Positions 39,601 to 48,292 of a DNA stretch of 48,292 nt are shown here, one piece after another (positions within the stretch are counted from its first letter, which is position 1; each line of letters opens with the position of its first letter). Under the pieces are notes generated by a model. It saw nothing but the letters and a program-made list of their open reading frames with translations. It searched no databases and was not told where the DNA came from. The stretch spans positions 1 to 48,292 of the forward strand of contig JBKHHU010000002.1 of NCBI GenBank assembly GCA_046539045.1. The letters run 5' to 3'. The stretch is from JBKHHU01 sp046539045 (GTDB lineage Bacteria; Planctomycetota; Phycisphaerae; SM23-33). The position numbers and the translations under genes were made by a program.

Positions 39601-39615
39601 CCGGCGGTCCGCCGG
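39601..39615 (-). terminator. Possible guaB terminator hairpin
   Basis: CCGGCG and CGCCGG pair around a 3-base loop just after the guaB stop (stop codon ends at 39620). No T-tract follows, so a Rho-dependent or processing role is as likely as intrinsic termination. Confidence 0.35.
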
Positions 39616-39619
39616 TATT

Positions 39620-41089
39620 CTATTCGCCGTTGTACTTGTTCTGGGTGAAGTAGTTCGGTGCTTCGTGGGTGATGGCGATGTCGTGCGGGTGGTTCTCCTG
39701 CAGCGTCGCAGCCGAAATCTGCATGAACCTGGCCTTCTCGCGAAGCTGCTGGATGGTGTGGGCTCCGACATGGTCCATTCCGCTACGAAGCCCGCCCAGC
39801 AGCTGGTAGATGAAATCGCTGAGTTTCCCGCGGTAGGGCACGCGTCCCTCCACGCCTTCAGGGACCAGCTTGCTGGGATCGACCGCCTTCTGGTTGTAGC
39901 GGTCGGCCGAGCCGGCGAGCATGGCATCCATGGACCCCATGCCGCGATACTGTTTGAAGCGACGGCCTTTATAGATCACCAGTTGGCCCGGCGATTCGTC
40001 CATACCCGCAAAGAGGCTGCCCATCATGACCGAGCTGGCGCCGATGCCCATGGCCTTTACGATATCGCCGCTGTGACGGATCCCGCCATCAGCAATTACC
40101 GGAACTCCGTTGGCGTCGCCGATCTTGCTGGTCTCACGCACAGCCGTGATCTGAGGCACACCCACACCGGAGACAACGCGTGTGGTGCAGATGGCACCCG
40201 GACCGATGCCGATCCGCAGCCCGTCGGCCCCGGCCTTGATCAGGTCCTCGGCTGCCTCGGCGGTGGCGATGTTTCCTGCGATGACGTCGATTTCATGCCG
40301 GGCCTTGATCTGGCGGATCGTCTCCAGGACGATTTCCTTATGGCCGTGAGACGTGTCGACGCAGATGACATCCACATCCCGCTCGATGAGCCGGTCGACG
40401 CGTTCGAAGTCCAGCAGACCCACCGCTCCACCGACTCGCAGCCGGCCCCGGCTGTCCTTGCAACTGAGAGGGAAGAGCTTGATCTTGTCGATGTCCCGCA
40501 TGGTGATCAGGCCGGTGAGCTTGCCTTCTTCGTCCACCAGAAGCAGTTTCTCGACTTTGGCTTCATTGAGGATCTGCTCGGCCTGGTCGAGGCTGGTGTC
40601 GGGGGCGGCTGTGACGAGATTGTTCTTGGTCATCACCTCTTGGATGCGGGTATCCTCCGAGAGGAACTTCATGTCCCTTCGGGTGAGAATGCCGACGAGT
40701 CTGTTGTCGTCGACGACGATCGGCACGCCGGAAATATTATGTTCTTCCATGATCCGCCGGGCGGTTTCGGTGGACTCGCTGGGCGGAAGGACCGTGGGGT
40801 CGGTGATGATGCCGTTCTCGCTCCGCTTGACCTTCTCGACCTCGCGGGCTTGCGCTTCCTTGGAGAGGTTGCGGTGGATGATGCCCAATCCGCCTTCCTG
40901 GGCGAGGGCAATGGCCAGTTGGGACTCGGTAACCGTGTCCATGGGAGCGGAGACAAGCGGTATCTTCAGCTGGATATTTTTCGTCAGATTCGTGGAGAAA
41001 TCGACTTCATCGGGCACGACGGTCGAATACTGCGGGATGAGCAGAATGTCGTCGAAGGTAATGCCGTCAGCGATGATTTTGTCTTGCAT
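39620..41089 (-). CDS. guaB: Inosine-5'-monophosphate dehydrogenase
   Basis: Tetrameric enzyme of 489 residues that oxidises IMP to XMP with NAD, the committed step of GMP synthesis. The barrel start FDDILLIPQYS, the two tandem CBS domains (about residues 95-215, with SGVPIVVDDNRLVGILTRRD and VEKLLLVDEEGKLTGLITMRD), the NAD site DTSHGHKEIVLE, the catalytic loop GIGPGAICTTR with Cys301, the phosphate loop GVPVIADGGIRHSGD, and the flap YRGMGSMDAM with a downstream Arg-Tyr are all intact. CCAGGAG precedes the ATG. It heads the short minus-strand block with the lipoprotein gene. Confidence 0.98.
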   Translation of the reverse strand: MQDKIIADGITFDDILLIPQYSTVVPDEVDFSTNLTKNIQLKIPLVSAPMDTVTESQLAIALAQEGGLGIIHRNLSKEAQAREVEKVKRSENGIITDPTVLPPSESTETARRIMEEHNISGVPIVVDDNRLVGILTRRDMKFLSEDTRIQEVMTKNNLVTAAPDTSLDQAEQILNEAKVEKLLLVDEEGKLTGLITMRDIDKIKLFPLSCKDSRGRLRVGGAVGLLDFERVDRLIERDVDVICVDTSHGHKEIVLETIRQIKARHEIDVIAGNIATAEAAEDLIKAGADGLRIGIGPGAICTTRVVSGVGVPQITAVRETSKIGDANGVPVIADGGIRHSGDIVKAMGIGASSVMMGSLFAGMDESPGQLVIYKGRRFKQYRGMGSMDAMLAGSADRYNQKAVDPSKLVPEGVEGRVPYRGKLSDFIYQLLGGLRSGMDHVGAHTIQQLREKARFMQISAATLQENHPHDIAITHEAPNYFTQNKYNGE

Positions 41090-41493
41090 GTGATCTCCTG
41101 GTGGCTCTGTCTGTCTTTAGACGCAAACCGTAATCATTAAGTGCTCGTTGGCCGGTCGGCAAAAGTGAGCCGGGGCCTGGCTAAGGGCGGGTCGCACCGA
41201 ATGCGGTACGGCTGGGTCGGAATGGCAGGACCGGACGCGGGATGGCGGTTCCGGGCCGAATCGACAGTTAGCCCTTACGCGATTCTAACCCCGCGGACAT
41301 TTTCACTGCAAGCGGCAGTTTCCGATTTTCCCGTCCGTCGGAATCTCTGGGTTGTCCCCGGTGATGGTTGGCCGGCGGCAGACGGCTGCGTAGGATAATT
41401 CGTTCAGCTCATTCCCCGCCGTCCGCCGGTGTCACCGACCGAGTTCGGATTCGCCTTGACAACGCGGCCGATCCGTACACAATTCTGGCCTCC
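41090..41493. other. Divergent intergenic region between guaB and coaE
   Basis: About 400 bases without a credible gene; it should hold the promoters of guaB (minus) and coaE (plus). On the plus strand TTGACA at 41456-41461 with CACAAT at 41478-41483 (16-base spacer) is a possible sigma-70 promoter; transcription would then start only a few bases before the coaE ATG, giving a leaderless or nearly leaderless message. The start of coaE indeed has no Shine-Dalgarno sequence. Confidence 0.4.
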
Positions 41494-42126
41494 ATGGCAC
41501 CGGAAGCGAGAACAGCACGGATCCCCGTCATCGGCATTGTCGGCGGAGTCGGGTCGGGCAAGAGCACGGCGACCGAAGCGTTCGTTGATCTCGGCTGCCA
41601 AGCCATAATCGGTGATCGGCTCGGACATGAGGTGCTGGACCTGCCGGAGACGAAACAGGCGATCCGTCGGCGGTGGGGGGGACGGTTCTTCTCCGCCGAC
41701 GGTAAAGTGGACCGACGGGCGTTGGGACAGGCCGTCTTCTCCGACCTGGAACAGATGCAGCAGCTTAACGCTATCACCGAACCAAAGATTCGGCAGCGAA
41801 TTGCCGAAGAAGTAGATCGTATCCGCAACGAAGGATTCGCCCGGGCCATTGCCCTGGACGCGGCGATTCTCTTCGAAGCGGGATGGGACAGCATGTGCGA
41901 TTATACGGTGTTTGTCGATGCTCCTGAGCCGTTGCGGGCCCAACGGGTACAGACCCACCGCGGCTGGGATCTTGATGAGCTTCGGAGACGTGAAAAATCG
42001 CAATTGAAGCTGGACAGCAAGAAAAGTCGCTGCTATGCTATTTTGGATAACAGTTCCGACGTTTCCTGCCTCCGCGATCAGGTCCGTCACCTGATGGATC
42101 GCATCGATCACACTCCGGACAGATGA
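41494..42126 (+). CDS. coaE: Dephospho-CoA kinase
   Basis: Kinase of 210 residues that phosphorylates the 3'-hydroxyl of dephospho-CoA, the last step of coenzyme A synthesis. The P-loop VIGIVGGVGSGKSTATEAF is near the N-terminus, followed by the CoaE signature IGDRLGHEVLD (usually DAD in the family; here GDR), VDRRALGQAVFSD, ALDAAILFEAGWDSMCDYTVFVDAP given in part, and LRRREKSQLKLDSKK. ATG 41494 fits the family start 10 residues before the P-loop; there is no clear ribosome binding site. The usual D-x-D/D-A-D acid of the CoaE motif appears as GDR, a change worth checking. A hairpin begins at its stop codon. Confidence 0.93.
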   Translation: MAPEARTARIPVIGIVGGVGSGKSTATEAFVDLGCQAIIGDRLGHEVLDLPETKQAIRRRWGGRFFSADGKVDRRALGQAVFSDLEQMQQLNAITEPKIRQRIAEEVDRIRNEGFARAIALDAAILFEAGWDSMCDYTVFVDAPEPLRAQRVQTHRGWDLDELRRREKSQLKLDSKKSRCYAILDNSSDVSCLRDQVRHLMDRIDHTPDR

Positions 42127-42146
42127 CAGGCGTTTTACACCTGTCA
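42124..42146 (+). terminator. Hairpin at the coaE stop codon
   Basis: TGACAGG and CCTGTCA form a perfect 7-bp stem with loop CGTTTTACA; the TGA stop codon is the first three bases of the stem. No T-tract follows, so it is a weak intrinsic terminator at best. Confidence 0.4.
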
Positions 42147-42368
42147 ACGTGGCAGGGCGTTTGGCGAACTGTTCCAGCCTTTGCGGAATTCCCACCGGCT
42201 AGTGATGTGAAGTACACGCAACAGCCGCCGTTGGCCGCCCGGGCCTAAGGTTGACCTTTCGCGGGGAACGATCAACCACGCAGTAGCAATCCAGATTTCC
42301 ACATTGTCCACGTGCGAACACCGGTTCCGCGGACAATCTGCAGTTGTTTCATGGAGGCGTATCCAGTC

Positions 42369-44006
<1,638 letters not shown>

Positions 44007-44030
44007 ACTATTACAGCGACTAAGCTTACA

Positions 44031-44070
44031 ATGGGTATCGGGCCAAGGTTCTCGATACCCATTTTCTTTT
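44031..44070 (+). terminator. Rho-independent terminator of rho
   Basis: ATGGGTATCG and CGATACCCAT form a perfect 10-bp stem with a 12-base loop, followed by TTTCTTTT. It separates rho from the ATPase/TOPRIM unit, which starts only 11 bases later. Confidence 0.93.
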
Positions 44071-44081
44071 GAGGCGCAGTT

Positions 44082-45098
44082 ATGATCGCCCGGATACACA
44101 TCCAGAACTACAAATGCTTCCCCGATCTGACGGTCGATCTTCAACCTTTCAATGTTCTGATCGGCCCGAATGATTCAGGAAAGACGGCCTTCCTGCAGGC
44201 GATCAATGTCATCGACAGGATAGCTTCCCAAGGCATAGGCCATTGGGGCGGGGATACTTTCGGCACCAAACAGCAGATTTCGTGGAGGAATGATCCGAGC
44301 AGCACAGTCGTCATCGAAGGGTCGTACGGCAACAGACCAGAAGGTGTGACGAGTGTGGTATCAGTTGGCTCCGACACGGGGAACGAAGACCCCCAGGTTT
44401 ACTGTGATATTATCGTCTCAGGAGAGCAGGTTTCTCCGGCATCTGACCGACTAAGATTTTGCTCGATCTACGAGGAGTATTTTGGATCGCAGGCGATGTT
44501 TCTCCTTAGCCCCTCTGATCTCCGCAGTTCCAGTAGGTTATCTGAGAGAATGGGACCGACCGGAAAGGGACTTGCTTCCTTTTTGGATGAAATGCTCCGC
44601 GAAGACCGTAAAGCTTTTATCGAAATGGAAAGGGAGTTCTATAAGCGTTCGGGATATTCAAATCTAAGAATATCGTCCGATGGGGGAGAACTTTCTCTGG
44701 TTTTTCAGACCAACCATGGGGAACAGTTGCAATCCCAACTGGTCTCCGACGGCGTTATGCTGACCCTTGCCTATCTGGCCATCTGCTATCAACCGAACCC
44801 ACCGAAGATCCTTCTTCTGGAAGAACCCGAGAAGGGCGTGCACCACGGAAGTCTGGAGAAGACCGTGACAACGCTTCGTTCGCTCTGCGAGGACAAAGGG
44901 GTGCAGATCATTTTGACGACCCATTCACCGTACCTGCTCGATCTCGTCGAGCCGGAAGAGGTCCTCGCCTTTCGCAAGGGAGACGACGGAGCCGTAAAGG
45001 CCAAACGCATGACCGCCTACAAAGATGTTCAGAAGCTGCAGAAACATTTTAAGCCTGGAGAGATCTGGGCCATGTTGTCCGAGAAGGAAGGGATCTAG
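44082..45098 (+). CDS. OLD-like AAA-family ATPase, putative defence protein
   Basis: ABC-type ATPase of 338 residues. The start MIARIHIQNYKCFPDLTVDL and Walker A GPNDSGKT (residues 28-35) match the SMC/RecF/OLD-type N-lobe; the C-lobe has a Q-loop-free variant with SQLVSDGVMLTLAYLAI as signature-like helix, Walker B KILLLEEPEKGVHH and the switch region IILTTHSPYLLDLVEPEEV. No nuclease domain is fused, unlike full OLD proteins; a TOPRIM-like gene follows after 4 bases, so the two halves look split. Such ATPase plus TOPRIM/DUF4276 pairs are widespread and some related pairs (for example PARIS) are anti-phage systems. GAGG precedes the ATG. The unit sits as an apparent insert between rho and a HAD gene and is flanked by terminators on both sides. 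Confidence 0.87.
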   Translation: MIARIHIQNYKCFPDLTVDLQPFNVLIGPNDSGKTAFLQAINVIDRIASQGIGHWGGDTFGTKQQISWRNDPSSTVVIEGSYGNRPEGVTSVVSVGSDTGNEDPQVYCDIIVSGEQVSPASDRLRFCSIYEEYFGSQAMFLLSPSDLRSSSRLSERMGPTGKGLASFLDEMLREDRKAFIEMEREFYKRSGYSNLRISSDGGELSLVFQTNHGEQLQSQLVSDGVMLTLAYLAICYQPNPPKILLLEEPEKGVHHGSLEKTVTTLRSLCEDKGVQIILTTHSPYLLDLVEPEEVLAFRKGDDGAVKAKRMTAYKDVQKLQKHFKPGEIWAMLSEKEGI

Positions 45099-45102
45099 GG
45101 GG

Positions 45103-45746
45103 ATGAAACGGGTATTGGTTCTTAGTGAAGGTCCGCATGAACTCGGGCATGAGTTGGAGGTGGAGTTATGCGAGCATCTCCCTGCCTTGCCTCGGCTGGT
45201 ATCTCGACTATGCGGGGAGAACGGAGCCGCTTTTGTTTGTCACCGGTTTCATGAATATGCCCGAGCCAATGCCAGATCCCCGTTTCCGGGTGGAAACGCA
45301 AGACAGCTGCCGCTATTGCCAAAGCAGGAATCCAGGAATACACCCACGTCGTTATCCTCATAGACCGAGACCGTCAGAGGAATGCTGACCGAGTCGATCT
45401 CCTGAAACGGGGGCGGGACGAACTGGAAAACGGCGCCGAATACCCCGGTTGCGCAGTAGGAACCGCTGTAGAGGCGTTCGATGCGTGGATGATTGCAGAT
45501 GGCAGTGCAATTGGGAAAGCGGGCGGAGACGCTAGCCGTTCTCACCCACAACCGGAGTCACTTGCAGGCAAGGAAGGGAGCGGGCAGCATCCAAAGGACC
45601 GAGCGGCAGAGCTTTTTGGAACCGCCACAGGATTGTCGGCCAGATACGCGGAAGTCGCCCGAAATGTCGATCTGGATCTTCTGAGAAGGTGCTGTCCTGA
45701 AGGTTTCCGCCCGTTTGCGGAGGAGGTCCGTCGGCAGCTAACCTGA
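45103..45746 (+). pseudogene. Frameshifted TOPRIM-like (DUF4276-type) partner of the ATPase
   Basis: ATG 45103 follows AGGGGG and lies 4 bases after the ATPase stop. The first frame runs MKRVLVLSEGPHELGHELEVE to about FHEYARANARSPFP (near 45288); homologous sense then continues in the next frame as GWKRKTAAAIAKAGIQEYTH, VVILIDRDRQRNADRVDLL, YPGCAVGTAVEAFDAWMIADG and RNVDLDLLRRCCPEGFRPFAE to a stop at 45746. The SEG glutamate and the DRD of VVILIDRDR fit the catalytic acids of a TOPRIM-like fold, so the effector half of the pair is recognisable. One base appears to be missing between 45255 and 45295, perhaps in the CCCC run at 45278-45281. This could be real inactivation, a sequencing error, or programmed frameshifting. 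Reconstructed length is about 214 residues. Confidence 0.62.
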
Positions 45747-45783
45747 CCATTGTCTTGGCTATGTTGGGATAGCTCTGTAAACT

Positions 45784-45819
45784 ACCGGCCCGTGTCAGTT
45801 GATGCGGGTCGGTTTTTTT
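45784..45819 (+). terminator. Terminator of the ATPase/TOPRIM unit
   Basis: ACCGGCCCG and CGGGTCGGT form a 9-bp stem with one G-T pair and a 12-base loop, followed by seven T residues. It closes the two-gene unit 38 bases after the TOPRIM-like stop and lies 24 bases before the HAD gene start. Confidence 0.9.
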
Positions 45820-45842
45820 CGTTACGAACTGCCTGGAGCATC

Positions 45843-46496
45843 ATGAAGTACCACGCCGCGATTTTCGACCTTGACGGAACTTTGCTTGATACACTCGCCG
45901 ACCTGGCCGATTCGATGAACCACGTGCTGGAATGGAACGGCCACGAGAAACACCCGCTGGATGCCTACAAGTATTTCGTGGGGAACGGAATGGAGATGCT
46001 GGTGCGGCGGGCGATTCCGGTGGAACTCTGTGATGAGAATCGTGTCCGCAAGTACCTCTCTGCGTTCAAGGCCGAGTACGCCACGCGATGGGACAAGGAA
46101 ACGGTTCCCTATCATGGCATAGCGGACATGCTGGACCAACTGCAGGACAAGTGCGTCAGAACAGCAGTGCTGAGCAACAAGGCCCATGATTTCACCGGAC
46201 TGTGCGTCGAGAAGCTCTTGGGCGACTGGTCGTTCGATGTCGTGCAGGGCGTCAGCGAAGCGATCCCGCCCAAGCCGGACCAGAAGGGCGTGCAAAGCGT
46301 GATCGAGCGTCTGGACGTGGATCCCTCGCGCATCATTTATTTGGGCGACACTAGCACGGATATGCAGACCGCCAAGGGCAGCAACCTTTTCGCGGTCGGC
46401 TGCAGCTGGGGATTCCGCCCGCGTCGGGAACTGCTCGATGCCGGGGCGGACGTAGTGATCGACCATCCGTCCGAACTCGTTAAGCTGATCGATTGA
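45843..46496 (+). CDS. HAD-superfamily hydrolase, phosphoglycolate phosphatase-like
   Basis: HAD hydrolase of 217 residues. Motif I FDLDGTLLDT (nucleophile Asp9 and acid Asp11) is near the N-terminus, a helical cap follows (ADSMNHVLEWNGHEKHPLDA), then motif II AVLSNKAHDF, the Lys of motif III in PPKPDQKGV and motif IV IIYLGDTSTDMQTAKGSNL. The cap size and motif IV match phosphoglycolate phosphatases (Gph/PGPase), which clear 2-phosphoglycolate, but substrate choice cannot be read from motifs alone. GGAG lies 5 bases before ATG 45843. It is 22 bases before the GNAT gene, perhaps co-transcribed with it. Confidence 0.9.
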   Translation: MKYHAAIFDLDGTLLDTLADLADSMNHVLEWNGHEKHPLDAYKYFVGNGMEMLVRRAIPVELCDENRVRKYLSAFKAEYATRWDKETVPYHGIADMLDQLQDKCVRTAVLSNKAHDFTGLCVEKLLGDWSFDVVQGVSEAIPPKPDQKGVQSVIERLDVDPSRIIYLGDTSTDMQTAKGSNLFAVGCSWGFRPRRELLDAGADVVIDHPSELVKLID

Positions 46497-46518
46497 TTGA
46501 AACAGTGGAGACACACGG

Positions 46519-47052
46519 ATGAACACGCAGCCGACGCTGGAGACCGAACGCTTGATTCTGCGTCCTTTCACGCTGGATGACGCCTCGGACGTGCAGGCCA
46601 TGGCCGGTGACAGAAAGGTGGCCGACATGACCTTTAACATTCCTCATCCGTATCTGCTGGAGGTCGCCGAGCAATGGATTGCGACGCATGAGGCGGGGTA
46701 CCGAGCCGGTGATGCCACATTCGCGATCACCCTGCGGGAAACCGGCCGGCTCATCGGTGCCGTCGGTCTCCGCAAGGACGAGGAACCCGACGTGGCTGAG
46801 CTTGGATATTGGATCGGGGTTCCGTTCTGGGGAAATGGCTATTGCACAGAGGCGGCCGGGGCGGTCGTTTCCTTTGGCTTCACCTCTCTCGGATATACCA
46901 AACTGTTCGCGACGCATCTGGTCGGGAACCCCGCGTCGGGCAGAGTGATGCAGAAGATCGGAATGCATCGCACCGGAGAACTGACGCGATTCGCCGAGAA
47001 ATTCGATAGGGAGGTCGAGCTCATCCGGTACGAGATGTCTTCCGGATGCTGA
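46519..47052 (+). CDS. GNAT-family N-acetyltransferase (RimJ/RimL-like)
   Basis: Acetyltransferase of 177 residues with the start TLETERLILRPFTLDDASDV typical of the RimJ/RimL group. The acetyl-CoA site lies around ELGYWIGVPFWGNGYCTEAAG (Q/R-x-x-G-x-G/A replaced by FWGNGYCTEA, the usual form in this group) and continues HLVGNPASGRVMQKIGM. Members acetylate ribosomal protein N-termini, aminoglycosides or small amines; the substrate here is unknown. GGAG lies 8 bases before the ATG. Its 3' end is 86 bases from the end of the convergent homocysteine methyltransferase-like gene, with no clear terminator between. Confidence 0.9.
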   Translation: MNTQPTLETERLILRPFTLDDASDVQAMAGDRKVADMTFNIPHPYLLEVAEQWIATHEAGYRAGDATFAITLRETGRLIGAVGLRKDEEPDVAELGYWIGVPFWGNGYCTEAAGAVVSFGFTSLGYTKLFATHLVGNPASGRVMQKIGMHRTGELTRFAEKFDREVELIRYEMSSGC

Positions 47053-47138
47053 TCCGGATCGCCCCTCAACCGTCGTCTCGCCGGCTACGCAGAGGGCGTG
47101 GCCGGACCCGCAACTTGCCGAGCTGTTTGCCGAAGTGC

Positions 47139-48023
47139 TCAGCCGGTCCGTCTGTCCACGGCAGCTCGTACGGCAGCGATGTGTTCCGGGGTGGTCCCGC
47201 AGCATCCGCCGATGAAATTGGCCCCGGCGTCGATCAGCCGGTCCACATGTTCAGCGTATTGGTCCGGTCCCAGAGGGAAGACTGTCTTGCGGTTGACGAT
47301 CTGCGGCATACCGGCATTGGCTTTGATCCAGATCGGCAGGTCGGTCGCGTCGCGGAGCATCCTGGCCACCTTCGTGTAGTTCTCCGGGCCCACTCCGCAG
47401 TTGGCGCCCACACCGTCTGCCCCAAACTTGTTTGCCATCTTCGCAAGATCGGCCGGCTTGTTCCCCATCATCGTGGCGGTCTGGTCCGGGCCGGAAGAGA
47501 ACGTCATCGAGACGATCACCGGCAGCGATGTGTGCTGCTTCACCGCCTTCAACGCAATGCGGGCTTCATCCAGTTCATTGAACGTCTCCAGCACGATCGC
47601 GTCCACACCACCCCATTCCAATGCTTCTGCCGACTCGACAAACGCCTGGGCCAGCGCCTCTTCTGAGACTTCGCCCATCATGACGATCTGTCCGGTGGGG
47701 CCGACGGATCCGAAGACCTTGCTGCCGGTTCCTTCTGCAGCGCGTTTGCTGATGGCGGCGCCCTTTTCGCACAGTTCGGAAACCCGATCCGCGGCTCCAT
47801 GCTGATCCAGTACGTATCTGTTGCCGCCAAACGTGTTGGTCAGGATTACATCGCTCCCTGCCTCGGCGTAGCTGCGGGCGACAACCTCAACCGACGCCGG
47901 GTTCAGATCATTCCACAGTTCGGGGCATCCGCCGGCGGGCAACCCTTTCTTCTGCAGTTCGGTTCCCCAGGCGCCGTCGCTGATCCGGACCGTCGCTGCA
48001 AATCTCTTCACATCGAATGGCAT
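47139..48023 (-). CDS. Homocysteine S-methyltransferase-family protein
   Basis: Zn-dependent methyltransferase of 294 residues resembling the homocysteine-binding (Hcy) domain of MetH and the BHMT/MMUM enzymes. ISDGAWGTELQKKGLPAGG opens the barrel, LTNTFGGNRYVLDQHG and FGSVGPTGQIVMMGE follow, and the three zinc-ligand cysteines are seen as ANCGVGPEN and the C-terminal FIGGCCGTTPEHI. It would move a methyl group to homocysteine to give methionine; the methyl donor (S-methylmethionine, betaine, or a separate corrinoid protein) cannot be told from the sequence. ATG 48023 has GAGG 7 bases upstream and fits the family start; an earlier in-frame codon at 48086 would overlap the TPR gene. Confidence 0.9.
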   Translation of the reverse strand: MPFDVKRFAATVRISDGAWGTELQKKGLPAGGCPELWNDLNPASVEVVARSYAEAGSDVILTNTFGGNRYVLDQHGAADRVSELCEKGAAISKRAAEGTGSKVFGSVGPTGQIVMMGEVSEEALAQAFVESAEALEWGGVDAIVLETFNELDEARIALKAVKQHTSLPVIVSMTFSSGPDQTATMMGNKPADLAKMANKFGADGVGANCGVGPENYTKVARMLRDATDLPIWIKANAGMPQIVNRKTVFPLGPDQYAEHVDRLIDAGANFIGGCCGTTPEHIAAVRAAVDRRTG

Positions 48024-48082
48024 GGTTTTTCCTCTACTGTGGGGTAACGGGAGGGCAGTTGTACCCGCCGACACCCGCAAGT

Positions 48083-48292
48083 TCAATCCGGTTGCGAGTC
48101 CGGCTGGGGTGCCGAGGTTGTCGACGGCTGAGCCGACCGGGCCGCGTATTTGTCGATCATATCCTGCAGTCGCTTCTGGCCCGGCTGAAGACGCAGACCC
48201 TCTTTCCAGGCTCGGACCGCCCGTTGGAGTGCCTGTCTGCCGCTACCGGTCTGGTAGAGCGCGAAATGAATATCGCCCAGGCGGGCCGCGAT
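48083..48292 (-). CDS. C-terminal end of a TPR-repeat protein (cut by the window edge)
   Basis: The last 69 residues of a minus-strand gene that runs off the right edge. It reads IAARLGDIHFALYQTG, then RQALQRAVRAWKEGLRLQPGQKRL shown in part, an alternating helix pattern with the small-residue and Pro spacing of a tetratricopeptide repeat, followed by MIDKYAAR and a Ser/Thr/Pro-rich tail. TPR proteins scaffold protein complexes; the function of this one cannot be told from its tail. The stop at 48083-48085 is 59 bases before the start of the methyltransferase gene. Confidence 0.72.
   Translation of the reverse strand: MAARLGDIHFALYQTGSGRQALQRAVRAWKEGLRLQPGQKRLQDMIDKYAARSAQPSTTSAPQPDSQPD

Overview
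The window is about 48 kb of GC-rich bacterial chromosome. Several traits suggest a member of the Planctomycetota, perhaps a Phycisphaerae relative: a type III glutamine synthetase next to a type I enzyme, a GAF-AAA-HTH activator of the NifA type beside amt-glnK pairs, an exosortase-associated style of exopolysaccharide locus, and Rho with a long Lys/Glu-rich N-terminal extension. This placement is an inference from gene content; no rRNA, tRNA or other taxonomic marker was seen.

Layout. (1) 1-1105 is decayed sequence holding the first parts of two genes, one like a type I restriction HsdR subunit and one like a DUF91/NucS-type nuclease family. (2) 1165-12694 is a nitrogen-assimilation island: a divergent sigma-54 activator gene, then amt1-glnK1-outer membrane protein, amt2-glnK2, glnA (GS I) and glnN (GS III). 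Three sigma-54 (-24/-12) promoters, ahead of amt1, amt2 and glnN, each have a palindromic box of the form CTACA-N4-TGTAG centred 87-90 bases upstream of the -24 GG. The activator's own sigma-70-like promoter lies inside two of these boxes, so the same protein probably activates the island and represses itself. amt2 has one in-frame TGA directly after the phenylalanine-gate position and is otherwise complete.

(3) 12832-34584 is an exopolysaccharide locus, nearly all on the minus strand: initiating sugar transferase, Wza-like export lipoprotein, chain-length/polymerisation protein, AAA ATPase, tyrosine autokinase, six glycosyltransferases, an O-antigen ligase-like protein, ATP-grasp enzyme, polysaccharide deacetylase and PaaK-like adenylate-forming enzyme, followed by CapA-like, FemAB-like and double-VanZ proteins at the left edge. 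Many genes overlap by 1-10 bases, so one long transcript is likely. No exosortase gene was found in the window.

(4) 34585-38967 holds an acetolactate synthase fragment and a set of sugar-catabolism genes (Gfo/Idh/MocA dehydrogenase, cupin, GH88-like unsaturated glucuronyl hydrolase), several with clear terminators. (5) 38968-48292 is mostly housekeeping: a lipoprotein, guaB, coaE, rho, a phosphoglycolate phosphatase-like HAD protein, a GNAT acetyltransferase, a homocysteine S-methyltransferase-like protein and the end of a TPR protein. Inserted between rho and the HAD gene is a two-gene unit, an OLD-like AAA ATPase followed by a frameshifted TOPRIM-like protein, that looks like a defence module.

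All calls come from reading the sequence; no alignments or searches were run. Family assignments rest on recognised motifs.
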